A DNA stretch of 64,000 bases, from assembly GCF_041449215.1 (NCBI RefSeq), contig NZ_JBGNFV010000001.1, positions 5,287,001-5,351,000 on the forward strand. The letters are read 5' to 3'. Made by a program: the position numbers and the translations under genes. Positions 53,474 to 62,694 of this stretch are shown here, piece after piece (within the stretch, counting starts at the first letter, position 1; every line of letters begins with the position of its first letter). Origin of the DNA: Roseivirga sp. BDSF3-8 (lineage in GTDB: Bacteria > Bacteroidota > Bacteroidia > Cytophagales > Cyclobacteriaceae). The notes under the pieces were generated by a model that made no database searches, was not told where the DNA came from, and saw nothing but the letters and a program-made list of their open reading frames with translations.

Positions 53474-54787
53474 ATGAATGTCCTGATCATACTGTTTTGT
53501 ATCCTGCTGCTGATCCTCCTCATCACCAAAGCCAAACTCAACCCCTTCCTGGCTTTTTTGGTCGTTTCTGTTGTCACAGGATTAATGTTAGGTATTCCTG
53601 CCGGAAGCATTGTAGGCTCCGTCGAACGAGGTATCGGTAGTATGTTGGGCGGGCTCGTTATTATCATTGTCCTCGGCGCCATGCTCGGCAAACTGGTGGC
53701 GGAGACAGGCGCTGCCCAGCAGATTACCCGGGTGCTCATGAACCTATTCGGGCAAAAGAATATTCAATGGGCCCTGATGGTCACTGGCTTTGTTGTAGGC
53801 ATCCCCCTCTTTTACAATGTCGGCTTTGTCCTGCTCGTGCCCCTCATATTCGGTGTCGCCTACCAATACCGGCTAAATGCCGTTTTCATAGGCATACCCA
53901 TGCTGGCAGCCCTTTCAGTAACCCATGGCTTCCTTCCCCCTCACCCATCCCCTACCGCACTCGTAGGCCAGTTAGAGGCAGATATGGGCCTCACCCTCAT
54001 CTACGGTTTCTGCCTGGCCCTGCCAGCCATCATTCTGGCCGGGCCTTTATTTGCCAAAAGCCTGAAGCGCATAAATGCCCGCCCACTGGACACCTTTCAG
54101 CCCGAAACACTACCGGATGACCGCCTCCCCGGGGCATTTAACAGCTTCTTATCCGCCCTGTTACCAGTAGTGCTGCTTGCCACAGTGGCCATCATACAAT
54201 TAAACTGGCCCCCCGGTGGCAAAGCAGGCCTCGTCCTCACATTCCTAGGTGAACCCTCAGTGGTCATGATCATATCACTTGCCTATGCCACCATAGCCAT
54301 AGGCCTTAGGAACGGCTTTTCAATTACCCAAACAATGGCTTTCTATACCGAAGCCATTAAAGATATTGCCCCCATACTTTTGATTGTAGGCGGTGCCGGA
54401 GCACTAAAGCAAGTATTTATAGAAAGTGGCGTCAGTGCAGAATTAGTGGCAGGGCTACAAGGCTGGTCTGTTCACCCCCTAATACTCGGATGGACCATCG
54501 CGGGTATCATTCGCGTGGCCATTGGTTCTGCTACCGTAGCCGGGCTTACCGCTGCCGGCATCATTGCCCCCATGATGGGTAGCATAGAGGCAGATCCTAA
54601 CCTCATGGTACTCGCCGTAGGGGCTGGCAGCCTCCTCTTCTCCCATGTGAACGACTCAGGGTTCTGGATGTACAAAGAGTATTTTAACCTCAGTATCAAA
54701 GACACAATCCTTTCCTGGTCCATAATGGAAACAATTGTATCAGTCACCGGCCTGGCGGGAGCGCTGATACTGGATCTCGTTATCTGA
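53474..54787 (+). CDS. GntP-family gluconate/proton symporter
   Basis: A 437-residue polytopic inner-membrane protein. I start at the ATG at 53474, not the TTG two codons earlier. It has 12 or more hydrophobic helices. Family motifs are GFVVGIPLFYNVGFVLLVPL, THGFLPPHPSPTALV and SLLFSHVNDSGFWMYKEYF, all diagnostic of GntP permeases, which import gluconate, related aldonates or glycerate with protons. The substrate cannot be read further. It is alone, divergent from the amidohydrolase gene. Confidence 0.9.
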   Translation: MNVLIILFCILLLILLITKAKLNPFLAFLVVSVVTGLMLGIPAGSIVGSVERGIGSMLGGLVIIIVLGAMLGKLVAETGAAQQITRVLMNLFGQKNIQWALMVTGFVVGIPLFYNVGFVLLVPLIFGVAYQYRLNAVFIGIPMLAALSVTHGFLPPHPSPTALVGQLEADMGLTLIYGFCLALPAIILAGPLFAKSLKRINARPLDTFQPETLPDDRLPGAFNSFLSALLPVVLLATVAIIQLNWPPGGKAGLVLTFLGEPSVVMIISLAYATIAIGLRNGFSITQTMAFYTEAIKDIAPILLIVGGAGALKQVFIESGVSAELVAGLQGWSVHPLILGWTIAGIIRVAIGSATVAGLTAAGIIAPMMGSIEADPNLMVLAVGAGSLLFSHVNDSGFWMYKEYFNLSIKDTILSWSIMETIVSVTGLAGALILDLVI

Positions 54788-55357
54788 AAAAAATCCTTCA
54801 GAGGAAAATCCCCCCACCTGACTGAACCAGGCTAAGAGGAAAATCTCACATAGCAAAAACCAACTGGTCACAGCCCAAATTAGTCAGAGACAGTTTTATT
54901 TCATATTATTATTTTTTTTAATCGATTACCATCATCTGAAAATGGAAATTAAATGATTTTATAGTATTTTTAACGCAATTTTAAGTTTAATAAAAATAAT
55001 CAATCAGCGTAATTAATGTCATTAAACACATGTAACATTTATACTAAAAAAGTAAAATTATTAATTAAAAAGTAGGCTAGTACACTCATTCCCCACCCTT
55101 CCCCTATTCCTTTTCCTTATTTTCTTCCACCCTATTCGCCTCCTGCCATCCCGGGAACCTCACCTTAAAATGAAATTCAACAGGCTTCAGATGGTTGAAT
55201 GACACACCGTGACTTTAATTCTATTTTTTAAACACATAATACAAATATTAACCTGACATTAGGCCTAAATCAAAGTGAAAATCATAACCTGATCATTCCA
55301 ACTCATACACGTATTACAGGCAGTAAATTTCAATTTTCAACCCATAATCAGCTATTT
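54788..55357. other. AT-rich gene-free region
   Basis: About 570 bases with long A/T runs (for example around 54900-55070), no credible coding frame, no strong hairpin and no recognised repeat. It separates the GntP gene from the secreted protein at 55358. Confidence 0.4.
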
Positions 55358-56011
55358 ATGAAACCATTTTTACCCGCATTAGGCCTGTCCCTCCTTTTAA
55401 TTCCATTTAATGCCCGGAGTCAATCCTGCGGAAGTAATATGGTAGAAGCCCGGTATGCCGGGAGCCTGGTAACGCTTACAAGATATACTGGAGTCGACCA
55501 TCCCTCAGAGGCTTTGGGAAGTCCCGACTACAACCTCCTTTTTAATCCCGGTCAAGCCAGATTTAGGGAAGATGACGTGGCTGTGTATGACCTTAGAAAA
55601 CACATTCCCGCAGGAGAAATCATCAAAATACACCTCATAGTAAGTGTCGGGGACAGGATGCAGATCGCGGCCTCCCCGGATAACTTCAGGTATAAGGGTG
55701 AAAAAGTACTTTATAACGATCTGGCACTCATAAGCACCTCACTTACTTTTGACTACACCGTACCCGCTGGCGGAGTACGCTATATCTGGTTTAAAAGTAT
55801 CGCAGGAACTATTTTACTAGACGGTGTTACCTACGATTTCACAGCCTGCCTGCCGGATGCTGACAGCGATGGCGTAGCGGATGAATCTTACCATGATAAC
55901 GATCACGAGGCCCTGAAAGGCCGGTCCCTGAGGCAATGGTATAACCTGAATGAGACCGGGCCACCAGAACAGAATTATCCATATAGGGCAATCGCCCGGA
56001 AGGTGAGGTAG
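55358..56011 (+). CDS. Secreted protein with Ca-binding-type motif, hypothetical
   Basis: A 217-residue protein with signal peptide MKPFLPALGLSLLLIPFNARS. Most of the mature part is beta-rich (residues 22-165), resembling carbohydrate-binding or adhesin-like domains: GVDHPSEALGSPDYN, GGVRYIWFKSIAG. An Asp-rich segment DADSDGVADESYHDN (near 168-182) resembles thrombospondin type 3 calcium-binding repeats that lead into larger C-terminal regions elsewhere; here the protein ends soon after, so it may be a shortened form. No partner gene. Confidence 0.65.
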   Translation: MKPFLPALGLSLLLIPFNARSQSCGSNMVEARYAGSLVTLTRYTGVDHPSEALGSPDYNLLFNPGQARFREDDVAVYDLRKHIPAGEIIKIHLIVSVGDRMQIAASPDNFRYKGEKVLYNDLALISTSLTFDYTVPAGGVRYIWFKSIAGTILLDGVTYDFTACLPDADSDGVADESYHDNDHEALKGRSLRQWYNLNETGPPEQNYPYRAIARKVR

Positions 56012-56074
56012 CTGCCATCCAAAAGAGCCAATTTTTCTTCTTTGTTTAGATAGTTTGTTTTTGTTTGTGTTAGG

Positions 56075-56111
56075 TGAGCCGCCCGTTGAGAGATGGGTGG
56101 CTCATTTTTTT
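56075..56111 (+). terminator. Intrinsic terminator
   Basis: TGAGCCGCCC pairs with GGGTGGCTCA (10 bp with one G-T) over a short loop, followed by seven T. It lies about 60 bases after the stop at 56011. Confidence 0.85.
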
Positions 56112-56183
56112 ATATATTGTCAATACTTGAAGACATATACAATTCAATACATTCGGTCATGTAGACTTTAACCAGGAAAGGCA

Positions 56184-56879
56184 GTGACGGCTGAACAAAT
56201 CATACAATCCCTGAAAAGAAAGGCCGACCCCCAAAAGGCACGGTATAAAGAAGCTAAGTTCGGAATTGTCGCCAAACACCAACTGGGTATTTTTCATAAA
56301 GACCTGAACGAAATGGCCAGAGAAATACCAAAAGATGCCGAACTGGCCACTGAGCTGTTTGACTCAGGAATATACGAAGGCAGGCTTCTGTGCAGCAAGC
56401 TCTTTCCACCCGCTCAGCTAACCGAACCCCTTATGGACAGATGGACATCCACCTTCGAGAACTGGGAGGTCTGCGACTCCTTTTGCATGACCGTTTATGC
56501 CAGAAGCCCGCTGGCCATACCCAAAGCCATCGAATACAGTACCCGGGAACCTGAGTTTGAGAAAAGAGCTGGCTTTGCCATCATGGCAGCCTTATGCAGT
56601 GCCGATAAAAGAGCAGGTAATGAGGTATTTGACAAGTTTTTAACCATCATAATCAGAGAGAGCGATGATAACCGGTTATACGTCAGGAAAGCGGTAAACT
56701 GGGCGCTCAGGAGCATAGGAAAGCGTAATCCTGATCTCAAACGCAAGGCACTGGAAATAGCTGAACAAATTGCCTCACGAGACACTAAATCCGCCCGATG
56801 GATTGCGAAAGACGCCCTAAAAGAGCTGCAAAAAGAAGGCCTCCGTATAGCAAATTATCCAAGAAAAATATATGGCTAA
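56184..56879 (+). CDS. DNA alkylation repair protein (AlkD-like, HEAT repeats)
   Basis: A 231-residue all-helical protein starting at a GTG (56184) with AGGAAAG about eight bases upstream. The sequence follows the DNA alkylation repair enzyme family: SLKRKADPQKARYKEAKFGI, then WEVCDSFCMTVY and VRKAVNWALRSIGKRN. These HEAT-like proteins remove positively charged alkylated bases from DNA without base flipping. Cytoplasmic, single gene; a T-run terminator precedes it. Confidence 0.88.
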   Translation: MTAEQIIQSLKRKADPQKARYKEAKFGIVAKHQLGIFHKDLNEMAREIPKDAELATELFDSGIYEGRLLCSKLFPPAQLTEPLMDRWTSTFENWEVCDSFCMTVYARSPLAIPKAIEYSTREPEFEKRAGFAIMAALCSADKRAGNEVFDKFLTIIIRESDDNRLYVRKAVNWALRSIGKRNPDLKRKALEIAEQIASRDTKSARWIAKDALKELQKEGLRIANYPRKIYG

Positions 56880-57101
56880 CGCCCCTGGAAGATATACGCC
56901 GGCAGACAGAAGGCAAGAGTCCCCCCCTCTCACTAGCTCAGAAGGAAAAAGATTAATATGCCACCTATCATCCCCTGTATTTCCCTAAGCCCTAAAGACT
57001 TAATCCAAACTAAAACAGCCGCACCTCAGTAAAACCGAAATAAATATAAGGCAAAAACTTACATTCCATCCCTTTTCACCAGCATCAGACACCTAATTTT
57101 G

Positions 57102-57109
57102 TACTTTTG
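57102..57109 (+). promoter_or_regulatory. -7 promoter box TACTTTTG
   Basis: TACTTTTG fits the Bacteroidota TAnnTTTG consensus exactly, 28 bases before the ATG at 57137. It makes the upstream TTG start at 57107 implausible, since that codon lies inside the promoter. Confidence 0.6.
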
Positions 57110-57136
57110 ACTATACCTTTTAATTATTCCGGCTAC

Positions 57137-57748
57137 ATGATAGACAAACTACTGTTAACCCTGCCCCTTTTTATTTTTGCGAATTGTGGAATGTCCTCTC
57201 AGGATAACCACCAGGACACACCTGCCGGCCTCGCACAGATCTCCGGCATCCAGGACATTAAAGAAGAATTTAGCACACTCACCTCCTTACGTGATAGCAG
57301 TAGGCTCCTCTCCGTGGCAGTACCCTATAAGTGCTACGAGGAAAGCGGTACCGTTACCTACTATTACCAGGGAACCGATCTGCGAATCATTACACATGAT
57401 TATCATGCTGGCGGCCATTATTCCGCTAACAACCAGTACTACCTTCATAATGACTCCCTGTTCTTTGCCATATTAGAGGAAGCCACCTGGATGTTCGATT
57501 CACAGGGCGGACAGGGAGCGACCAGAGATGATATCAGTCAGCACCGCTATTACTTTGTCAATAATGAACCCGTCAGGTGCCTGAGAAAGAAATATTCCCT
57601 GTATTCTTACCGCGATGATAATCCCGCCGCCGAAAATGTACCAAATGAAGAAGTAGAATGCGACCAGGTAGCAAATGTACGCTCAAAGTATCATACCCTC
57701 ATCGCCTATAAAGACGGCACGAACAGAACCCGCTGCATTGAAGAATAG
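57137..57748 (+). CDS. Small lipoprotein, hypothetical
   Basis: A 203-residue lipoprotein. I start at the ATG at 57137 (MIDKLLLTLPLFIFANCG), since the upstream TTG lies in the promoter box. The mature part has TVTYYYQGTDLRIITHDYHA and SLFFAILEEATWMFD, with little Trp or Cys. I recognise no family. Similar small lipoproteins in Bacteroidota often measure or protect cell-envelope parts, but nothing here shows a role. The gene is followed by GH20 in the same direction, 113 bases on. Confidence 0.6.
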   Translation: MIDKLLLTLPLFIFANCGMSSQDNHQDTPAGLAQISGIQDIKEEFSTLTSLRDSSRLLSVAVPYKCYEESGTVTYYYQGTDLRIITHDYHAGGHYSANNQYYLHNDSLFFAILEEATWMFDSQGGQGATRDDISQHRYYFVNNEPVRCLRKKYSLYSYRDDNPAAENVPNEEVECDQVANVRSKYHTLIAYKDGTNRTRCIEE

Positions 57749-57861
57749 CAATTGAGTATATACACGGCGTAAAACAATACCCACGGCATAATACACACCC
57801 ACAACAGATGGGAAATTTTCATTAGTTTACACCCCGTATTCTAGCCTCAAAATTTGCATCT

Positions 57862-59784
57862 ATGCACCTGCGAATATATCCTCCTCTGGCCGTATGCCTG
57901 CTAGCCTTCCTAATCTCATCCTTTACCATACCTGCTACCAAAGAGGGCCGGGCACCCGTCACTGTCATCCCTGAGCCCGTAAGCATAACCACCTATAGCG
58001 GAAGCCTTTCTATGGATCACACATGGGGTATTTATACCAAAGATGAAGAGATAGAAACTGACCAGGTAGCCACCTATCTGCAAGGACTCCTGCAGCCTGC
58101 TACAGGGTATGAATGGCCCCTTGCCCGGGGAAATAAAAAGGAAGGCATACACCTCAGGCTGTACGGGCAGAGAAATGAAGAAATTGGAGAAGAAGGATAC
58201 CGCCTGCAGGTAACAAATGACGGCGTCTACATCCGGGCAAATACCCCGAAAGGTTTATTCTACGGCGTCCAGACATTGATGCAATTATTACCGCCGGAAA
58301 TAGATAGCCAGGAGGTTACCACTATAAATTGGACCTTGCCGTATGTAGACATAACCGACTACCCCCGCTTCGGCTGGAGAGGCATTATGCTGGACGTGAG
58401 CAGGCATTTTTACACCAAAGAAGAAGTAAAGCAACTCATCAGCCAGATGGCCCGCTATAAATATAACCGCTTCCACTGGCACCTCACAGATGATCAGGGC
58501 TGGCGTGTACAAATAGAAGGCCTGCCCGGGTTAACCGAAACCGGCGCATGGCGGGTGGAACGCTATGGGAAATTTGGCGAACGAAAGCCCCCGCAGGCCG
58601 GTGAACCTACCCCCTATGGTGGTTACTACACCCCCCAGGACATACAAGAGGTGATAGCCTATGCCAGTAAGCACCACATAGAGGTAATGCCAGAAATAGA
58701 CGTACCCGGCCACAGCATGGCAGCCATAGCCTCCTACCCTGAACTCTCTGTTACAGACAGCCCCGCCTACGTAAACCCCGGCTCAAAATTCGTCAACTGG
58801 CTGGGCGGAGGCAAATTTGAAATGTTTGTCGATAATACCCTCGACCCTACGGATGAAGCCACCTACCTATTCCTGGACAAAGTCTTCGGAGAAATAGCCC
58901 GCCTCTTTCCCTTCGAATACATCCACATGGGGGGTGACGAGGCCTACCACGGCTACTGGGAGCGCGACTCAGCCGTGCAGGCCTTTATGGAGGCCCATGA
59001 CCTGCAGGACGGCGAAGCCCTGCAAAGCTACTTTGTAGGCAGAGTCAATAACATCATTAACAGCAAGGGCAAAAAGATGATCGGATGGGACGAGATCATG
59101 GATGGCGGCCTGGCCGATGGGGCCGCTGTTATGAGCTGGCGCGGAACTAAAGCCGGCGTGGAAGCATCACAGCAGGGCGTAAACGTGGTGATGAGCCCCT
59201 GGCCCATGGCCTACCTGGACCTCTACCAGGGAGACAGGGCCGTTGAGCCCCCTACCTACAGCCGTGCCAGGCTGCAGGACATCTATAGCTGGGATCCTGT
59301 TCCCGAGGGGGCAGACCCAGCCTACATACTCGGCGGACAGGGTAATATCTGGACAGAACATATCCCCTACCTCTCCCAGGTGCACTACATGGCCTTTCCG
59401 CGGGTCCTGGCCCTTTCGGAAGTGCTCTGGTCACCCCGGCAGGAGCGCGACTGGCAAGAGCTGATACCGAAGATAGAAGAGGAATTCCAGCGACTGGAAA
59501 AGGCCGGCATAAACTACTCGCGCAGCATGTATGATCCCATTATCAAAGTAACCAGACAGGAAACAGGCGAACGGATAGTAGAACTCGAAACGGAGATTGA
59601 CGGACTGGACATATACTATACCATCGATGGCACCATACCAGGCCGGTACGCCAGCCGGTACCAGCAGCCTATTACCCTGCCCGAAGGAGTAGATCAGTTT
59701 CGGGTCATTACCTACCGGAACGGCGAACCTATCGGCAAGCTCATCTCCCTGGACGAGCAAGAACTTAACCGCAGAGCAAGGTAG
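57862..59784 (+). CDS. GH20 beta-N-acetylhexosaminidase
   Basis: A 640-residue secreted or periplasmic enzyme with signal peptide MHLRIYPPLAVCLLAFLISS. Domain order: GH20b N-terminal alpha/beta domain (about 30-155), TIM barrel (about 165-500), and C-terminal beta domain with VELETEIDGLDIYYTIDGT. The catalytic pair is Asp359-Glu360 in HMGGDEAYHGYW; other markers are LDVSRHFYTKEE and RFHWHLTDDQGWRVQ. It removes terminal GlcNAc/GalNAc from chitin or glycans. It is not obviously part of the arabinan locus. A small lipoprotein gene precedes it. Confidence 0.94.
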   Translation: MHLRIYPPLAVCLLAFLISSFTIPATKEGRAPVTVIPEPVSITTYSGSLSMDHTWGIYTKDEEIETDQVATYLQGLLQPATGYEWPLARGNKKEGIHLRLYGQRNEEIGEEGYRLQVTNDGVYIRANTPKGLFYGVQTLMQLLPPEIDSQEVTTINWTLPYVDITDYPRFGWRGIMLDVSRHFYTKEEVKQLISQMARYKYNRFHWHLTDDQGWRVQIEGLPGLTETGAWRVERYGKFGERKPPQAGEPTPYGGYYTPQDIQEVIAYASKHHIEVMPEIDVPGHSMAAIASYPELSVTDSPAYVNPGSKFVNWLGGGKFEMFVDNTLDPTDEATYLFLDKVFGEIARLFPFEYIHMGGDEAYHGYWERDSAVQAFMEAHDLQDGEALQSYFVGRVNNIINSKGKKMIGWDEIMDGGLADGAAVMSWRGTKAGVEASQQGVNVVMSPWPMAYLDLYQGDRAVEPPTYSRARLQDIYSWDPVPEGADPAYILGGQGNIWTEHIPYLSQVHYMAFPRVLALSEVLWSPRQERDWQELIPKIEEEFQRLEKAGINYSRSMYDPIIKVTRQETGERIVELETEIDGLDIYYTIDGTIPGRYASRYQQPITLPEGVDQFRVITYRNGEPIGKLISLDEQELNRRAR

Positions 59785-59817
59785 ATTCGTCTTGGTCGAA
59801 ACTAATGATCGAAATAA

Positions 59818-60318
59818 CTACATATCGTTTTGAACACTTGCCTTATTCTTTATCCGGCTGAGTATCCTCTTCTCGAACCTTTCGACTTCCGCTGTATTTT
59901 CCCACCACCAAAATGAGTCATTCACCCATTGCCAGGCGCCAGGTCTCAGTTCCTTATTAATACCTGCAAAGCCAAAGGTAGTTGTCTGTCTGTTTTTAGA
60001 CCTTGTCCACGTATGGATTATCTCATCCCTTTCAGGGTCGTAAAAATAGATGGAATACCAATGATCATGCTTATCCACCCGTCCATCCTGCAGCCCAAGC
60101 CTTGATGCTGCAGGATATTGATCAGGGTCCAATTGAGGGCTTTCCCTTTTAACCTCTTTTATTATTTGAATCAGGGCTTCTTCAGGCATATCAAACTCAT
60201 ACCTTTCCGCCCTGGGGTACGATCCCGGCGCCATAAACCATCCCACCGTATAAGCCACAAAACCACCGACGATAATACCTACCAGGCATAAAAGGCCGAC
60301 TTTAGTACCATAACTCAT
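59818..60318 (-). CDS. Single-pass membrane protein, hypothetical
   Basis: A 166-residue protein with one N-terminal transmembrane helix (VGLLCLVGIIVGGFVAYTVGW, split around Gly) and a soluble C-terminal domain: HDHWYSIYFYDPERDEIIHT, then WQWVNDSFWWWENTAEVERF, rich in aromatic residues. I recognise no family. The helix orientation suggests a periplasmic domain. No operon partner on the same strand; convergent with GH20. Confidence 0.6.
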   Translation of the reverse strand: MSYGTKVGLLCLVGIIVGGFVAYTVGWFMAPGSYPRAERYEFDMPEEALIQIIKEVKRESPQLDPDQYPAASRLGLQDGRVDKHDHWYSIYFYDPERDEIIHTWTRSKNRQTTTFGFAGINKELRPGAWQWVNDSFWWWENTAEVERFEKRILSRIKNKASVQNDM

Positions 60319-60896
60319 ACATATAAATTTAACTTCTAATAGGCAGGACCTGAGAAGATATTTTTTTAAATATCTTCAAATGTAGTAAATGGGTAAAACA
60401 CAAACATAATATATAATTTCACTACAGTCAGGAAGATAAATCCGGTCACAATGAATAACTAATAATTATTCTCATCACTGGTGTCCCCCATTTACAGGTT
60501 TTGGCTTAAATACACCTGGCCTATGATTCACTGGTAATAAAGCAAAGGTTACCACAGTGAGGATCGGTATAAGACCTTGCCGCCTCATCGCAGCGAAGCC
60601 TTTGTAGCTCTATAAAGCCGGTTAGGGCCGAGTGCCGTAGGCACATAGCCCCTCTTCCACTATTACATCACACTCCTCCGGAGGAGATGACCGTCAAATA
60701 AAAGAAATAGCTAAAAAAGATGACATGCCATGGAATCATCGAGCCCTCAAAACCAATGGCCTATAGAGTCCTGAAAATAAAACCGTTACAGATCAGGTAC
60801 TGGAATTATCAGTCAACCGGGCAGCTATTAACCTGGAAGCACATGGCCCACCCCAAAGCTACTTCTTTACATAAAGTTGTTAATGATACTTTGAAT
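60319..60896. other. Gene-free region with short palindromes
   Basis: No credible gene; a 78-residue frame at 60720-60956 crosses the promoter of the next gene. CTCCTCCGGAGGAG at 60673-60686 is a perfect 14-base palindrome, and GTGCC-GTA-GGCAC near 60634 is another. Confidence 0.4.
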
Positions 60897-60913
60897 TGCA
60901 AAGTACTTTTGCA
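60897..60913 (+). promoter_or_regulatory. Inverted repeat over a -7 box
   Basis: TGCAAA-GTACT-TTTGCA is a perfect 6-bp-arm dyad that includes TACTTTTG, an exact -7 consensus (60904-60911). It is 40 bases ahead of the MpaB-like gene and suggests a repressor site over the promoter. Confidence 0.5.
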
Positions 60914-60952
60914 TACCTTTACACCATCACGTAATAAACCCGGTGCTACCGT

Positions 60953-61720
60953 ATGAATACATTTGTCAGAAAAGATTCTATCGTACGCAAAATATGGGGA
61001 AAGAGCGACACCGTTCTATTCATATTTGCCGGTGCCTCAGCCGAGTTTGCCCTTAACAAGGCCGTAAACTGGCTCTATTTTACCGGACGGCTGCCTGCCG
61101 ATCCGCTGGAGAGGTTATTTTCTACTGTCACCTACGCCCAGCGAATTATTTTCATGCCTTATGAGCAATCAATAGCCGCTATAAGCGACATAAGAGCAGC
61201 GCATGCGGCGGTAGAGAAAAAACGCGGCCAGAATATACCCCAGTGGTCATACCGTGATGTGCTATATATGCTTATAAGTTATAGCATCACCGTTTATGAA
61301 CTTCTGGAACGAAAACTTAGCGAAGCGGAAAAGGAAGAAGTATATAATGTCTTCTGCCGGGTGGGCTTGCTGATGGGGATCCAAAAGCTTCCGGAGACGT
61401 ATAGTGAATGGCTACCCGACAGGGACTTGCATTTGCAGCAAGACCTCGGTAGAAGTCACTACACCCTGGACCTGTATAAACAATACCGGAAGCATCTTGG
61501 CCCTATCCGCTACTGGCTGCTTTTACAAGTACAGCAACTAATATGTCCGGCACAGGTAAAACACCTGCTGAACCTTAAAATGAACCCGCTGATACCACCC
61601 GCTTTCGTCCTGTATAAAATGACACGCCGGCTCAGGGCAGATACCCTGGTTAAAGCCTTGTTTTTGCCGGGTGCTTATAAGCAACAAATACGTAGGCTGA
61701 ATATGGCGCCATTAACCTGA
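60953..61720 (+). CDS. MpaB-like oxygenase (DUF2236 family)
   Basis: A 255-residue protein. It resembles the oxygenase MpaB/latex-clearing-protein superfamily: WGKSDTVLFIFAGASAEFAL near the N-terminus, RLFSTVTYAQRIIFMPYEQS, HAAVEKKRG in the haem-binding-like stretch, and PETYSEWLPDRDLHLQQDLG. In that family His residues in such segments bind haem or metal; I cannot assign catalysis here. The gene starts at the ATG at 60953 with a dyad-embedded promoter. Monocistronic. Confidence 0.75.
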   Translation: MNTFVRKDSIVRKIWGKSDTVLFIFAGASAEFALNKAVNWLYFTGRLPADPLERLFSTVTYAQRIIFMPYEQSIAAISDIRAAHAAVEKKRGQNIPQWSYRDVLYMLISYSITVYELLERKLSEAEKEEVYNVFCRVGLLMGIQKLPETYSEWLPDRDLHLQQDLGRSHYTLDLYKQYRKHLGPIRYWLLLQVQQLICPAQVKHLLNLKMNPLIPPAFVLYKMTRRLRADTLVKALFLPGAYKQQIRRLNMAPLT

Positions 61721-61848
61721 TCGCTGTCACATAATTAATTAACCCTATCCTGGTGGAAGATGGCTAATGGTAAAAGGCCACAGCCGGTGATTTCACCACC
61801 TTGTAGTCTGCTTTGTGTACATGAAATACCACCTATAAGGAGGCAGCA

Positions 61849-62523
61849 CTATTTATCCAAATTATGATCAATCAGAGCAAGTACAGTATCAATGCGGTCC
61901 TGTAGCGGCAGGTAATGAGAGTCTTCCGTTGTGATACCGATCAAAATGAACATTAGCAGGTTATCCTCGAAGCGGGACGTCCGGATGATACCGAGGTTAC
62001 TTTCATTATGTGCCTTAGGCTCTAGCCCCAACTGAGACACCGAAATCCCCGTTTTATCCACCACCGTTCTGATACTCCCTTCTCCTTCCCGAAATATTCC
62101 CAGTATATACTCACGCTGCGTGCGCAGCGAGGCCTCCTGCTGGTGTACCTGCCGTATCACAGACTCCCAGGAGGTAAGATACATTCTGAGTTCAGCATCA
62201 GAAAGGTCTTTAAGACCACCTGAATTAATAATCTCCAGCAACAGGGAATTATTAGGGTTATAGCTGATCTCGTAGGACAAGGTATTTAGTAATATGTCTG
62301 AGAGGGCCGACTCAGTGATGTCAGCCGAATCGGAATTGATAATCTGTGCCAGCCGCTTAGCCTCTTCGTAGTTAAGCCGGTTCACTCTCATCAGCTCCAC
62401 CAGCTTAGCCCTGCTCTGTTGGAATTCGGCCTTTAACCCTTCCAGATAAAACTGCTCACGCTTTTTGGCCGCTTCTCGCTGGTTCCAGTTATTAATAGCA
62501 AGGGCGATCAGAATACCCACCAC
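61849..62523 (-). CDS. DUF6090-type protein, 5' end interrupted by a stop codon
   Basis: A 224-residue frame from a GTG at 62523. The frame continues upstream with a good family N-terminus: RVRKKLLAENNFTRYLLYAV, then GEVFLIVVGILIALAINNWN. The ATG at 62619 reads MITFL, then TGA at codon 6, then RVRKK, so a normal start is broken by one stop where Arg is expected (CGA to TGA would explain it). Family members have an N-terminal membrane helix and a coiled soluble domain (here LKAEFQQSRAKLVELMRVNR). If only the GTG start is used, part of the helix is lost. Either a decaying gene or a base error. Confidence 0.65.
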   Translation of the reverse strand: MVGILIALAINNWNQREAAKKREQFYLEGLKAEFQQSRAKLVELMRVNRLNYEEAKRLAQIINSDSADITESALSDILLNTLSYEISYNPNNSLLLEIINSGGLKDLSDAELRMYLTSWESVIRQVHQQEASLRTQREYILGIFREGEGSIRTVVDKTGISVSQLGLEPKAHNESNLGIIRTSRFEDNLLMFILIGITTEDSHYLPLQDRIDTVLALIDHNLDK

Positions 62524-62694
62524 AATAAGAAATACCTCACCAACAGCATACAGGAGGTAGCGCGTAAAGTTATTTTCTGCCAGTAGTTTTTTCCTGACCC
62601 TTCATAGAAAGGTTATCATGGCACCAGGGTTAGCAACACGGGATATATAATAGTCTATTGCAATATAACCCCTTTTTATTCTTTTCAAATATCC

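Noticed and set aside
57107-57136. Upstream TTG start for the small lipoprotein
   Set aside because: The codon lies within the -7 promoter box; the ATG at 57137 gives a clean lipoprotein signal.
60720-60956. 78-residue plus-strand frame
   Set aside because: Crosses the promoter dyad and overlaps the next gene; composition not protein-like.
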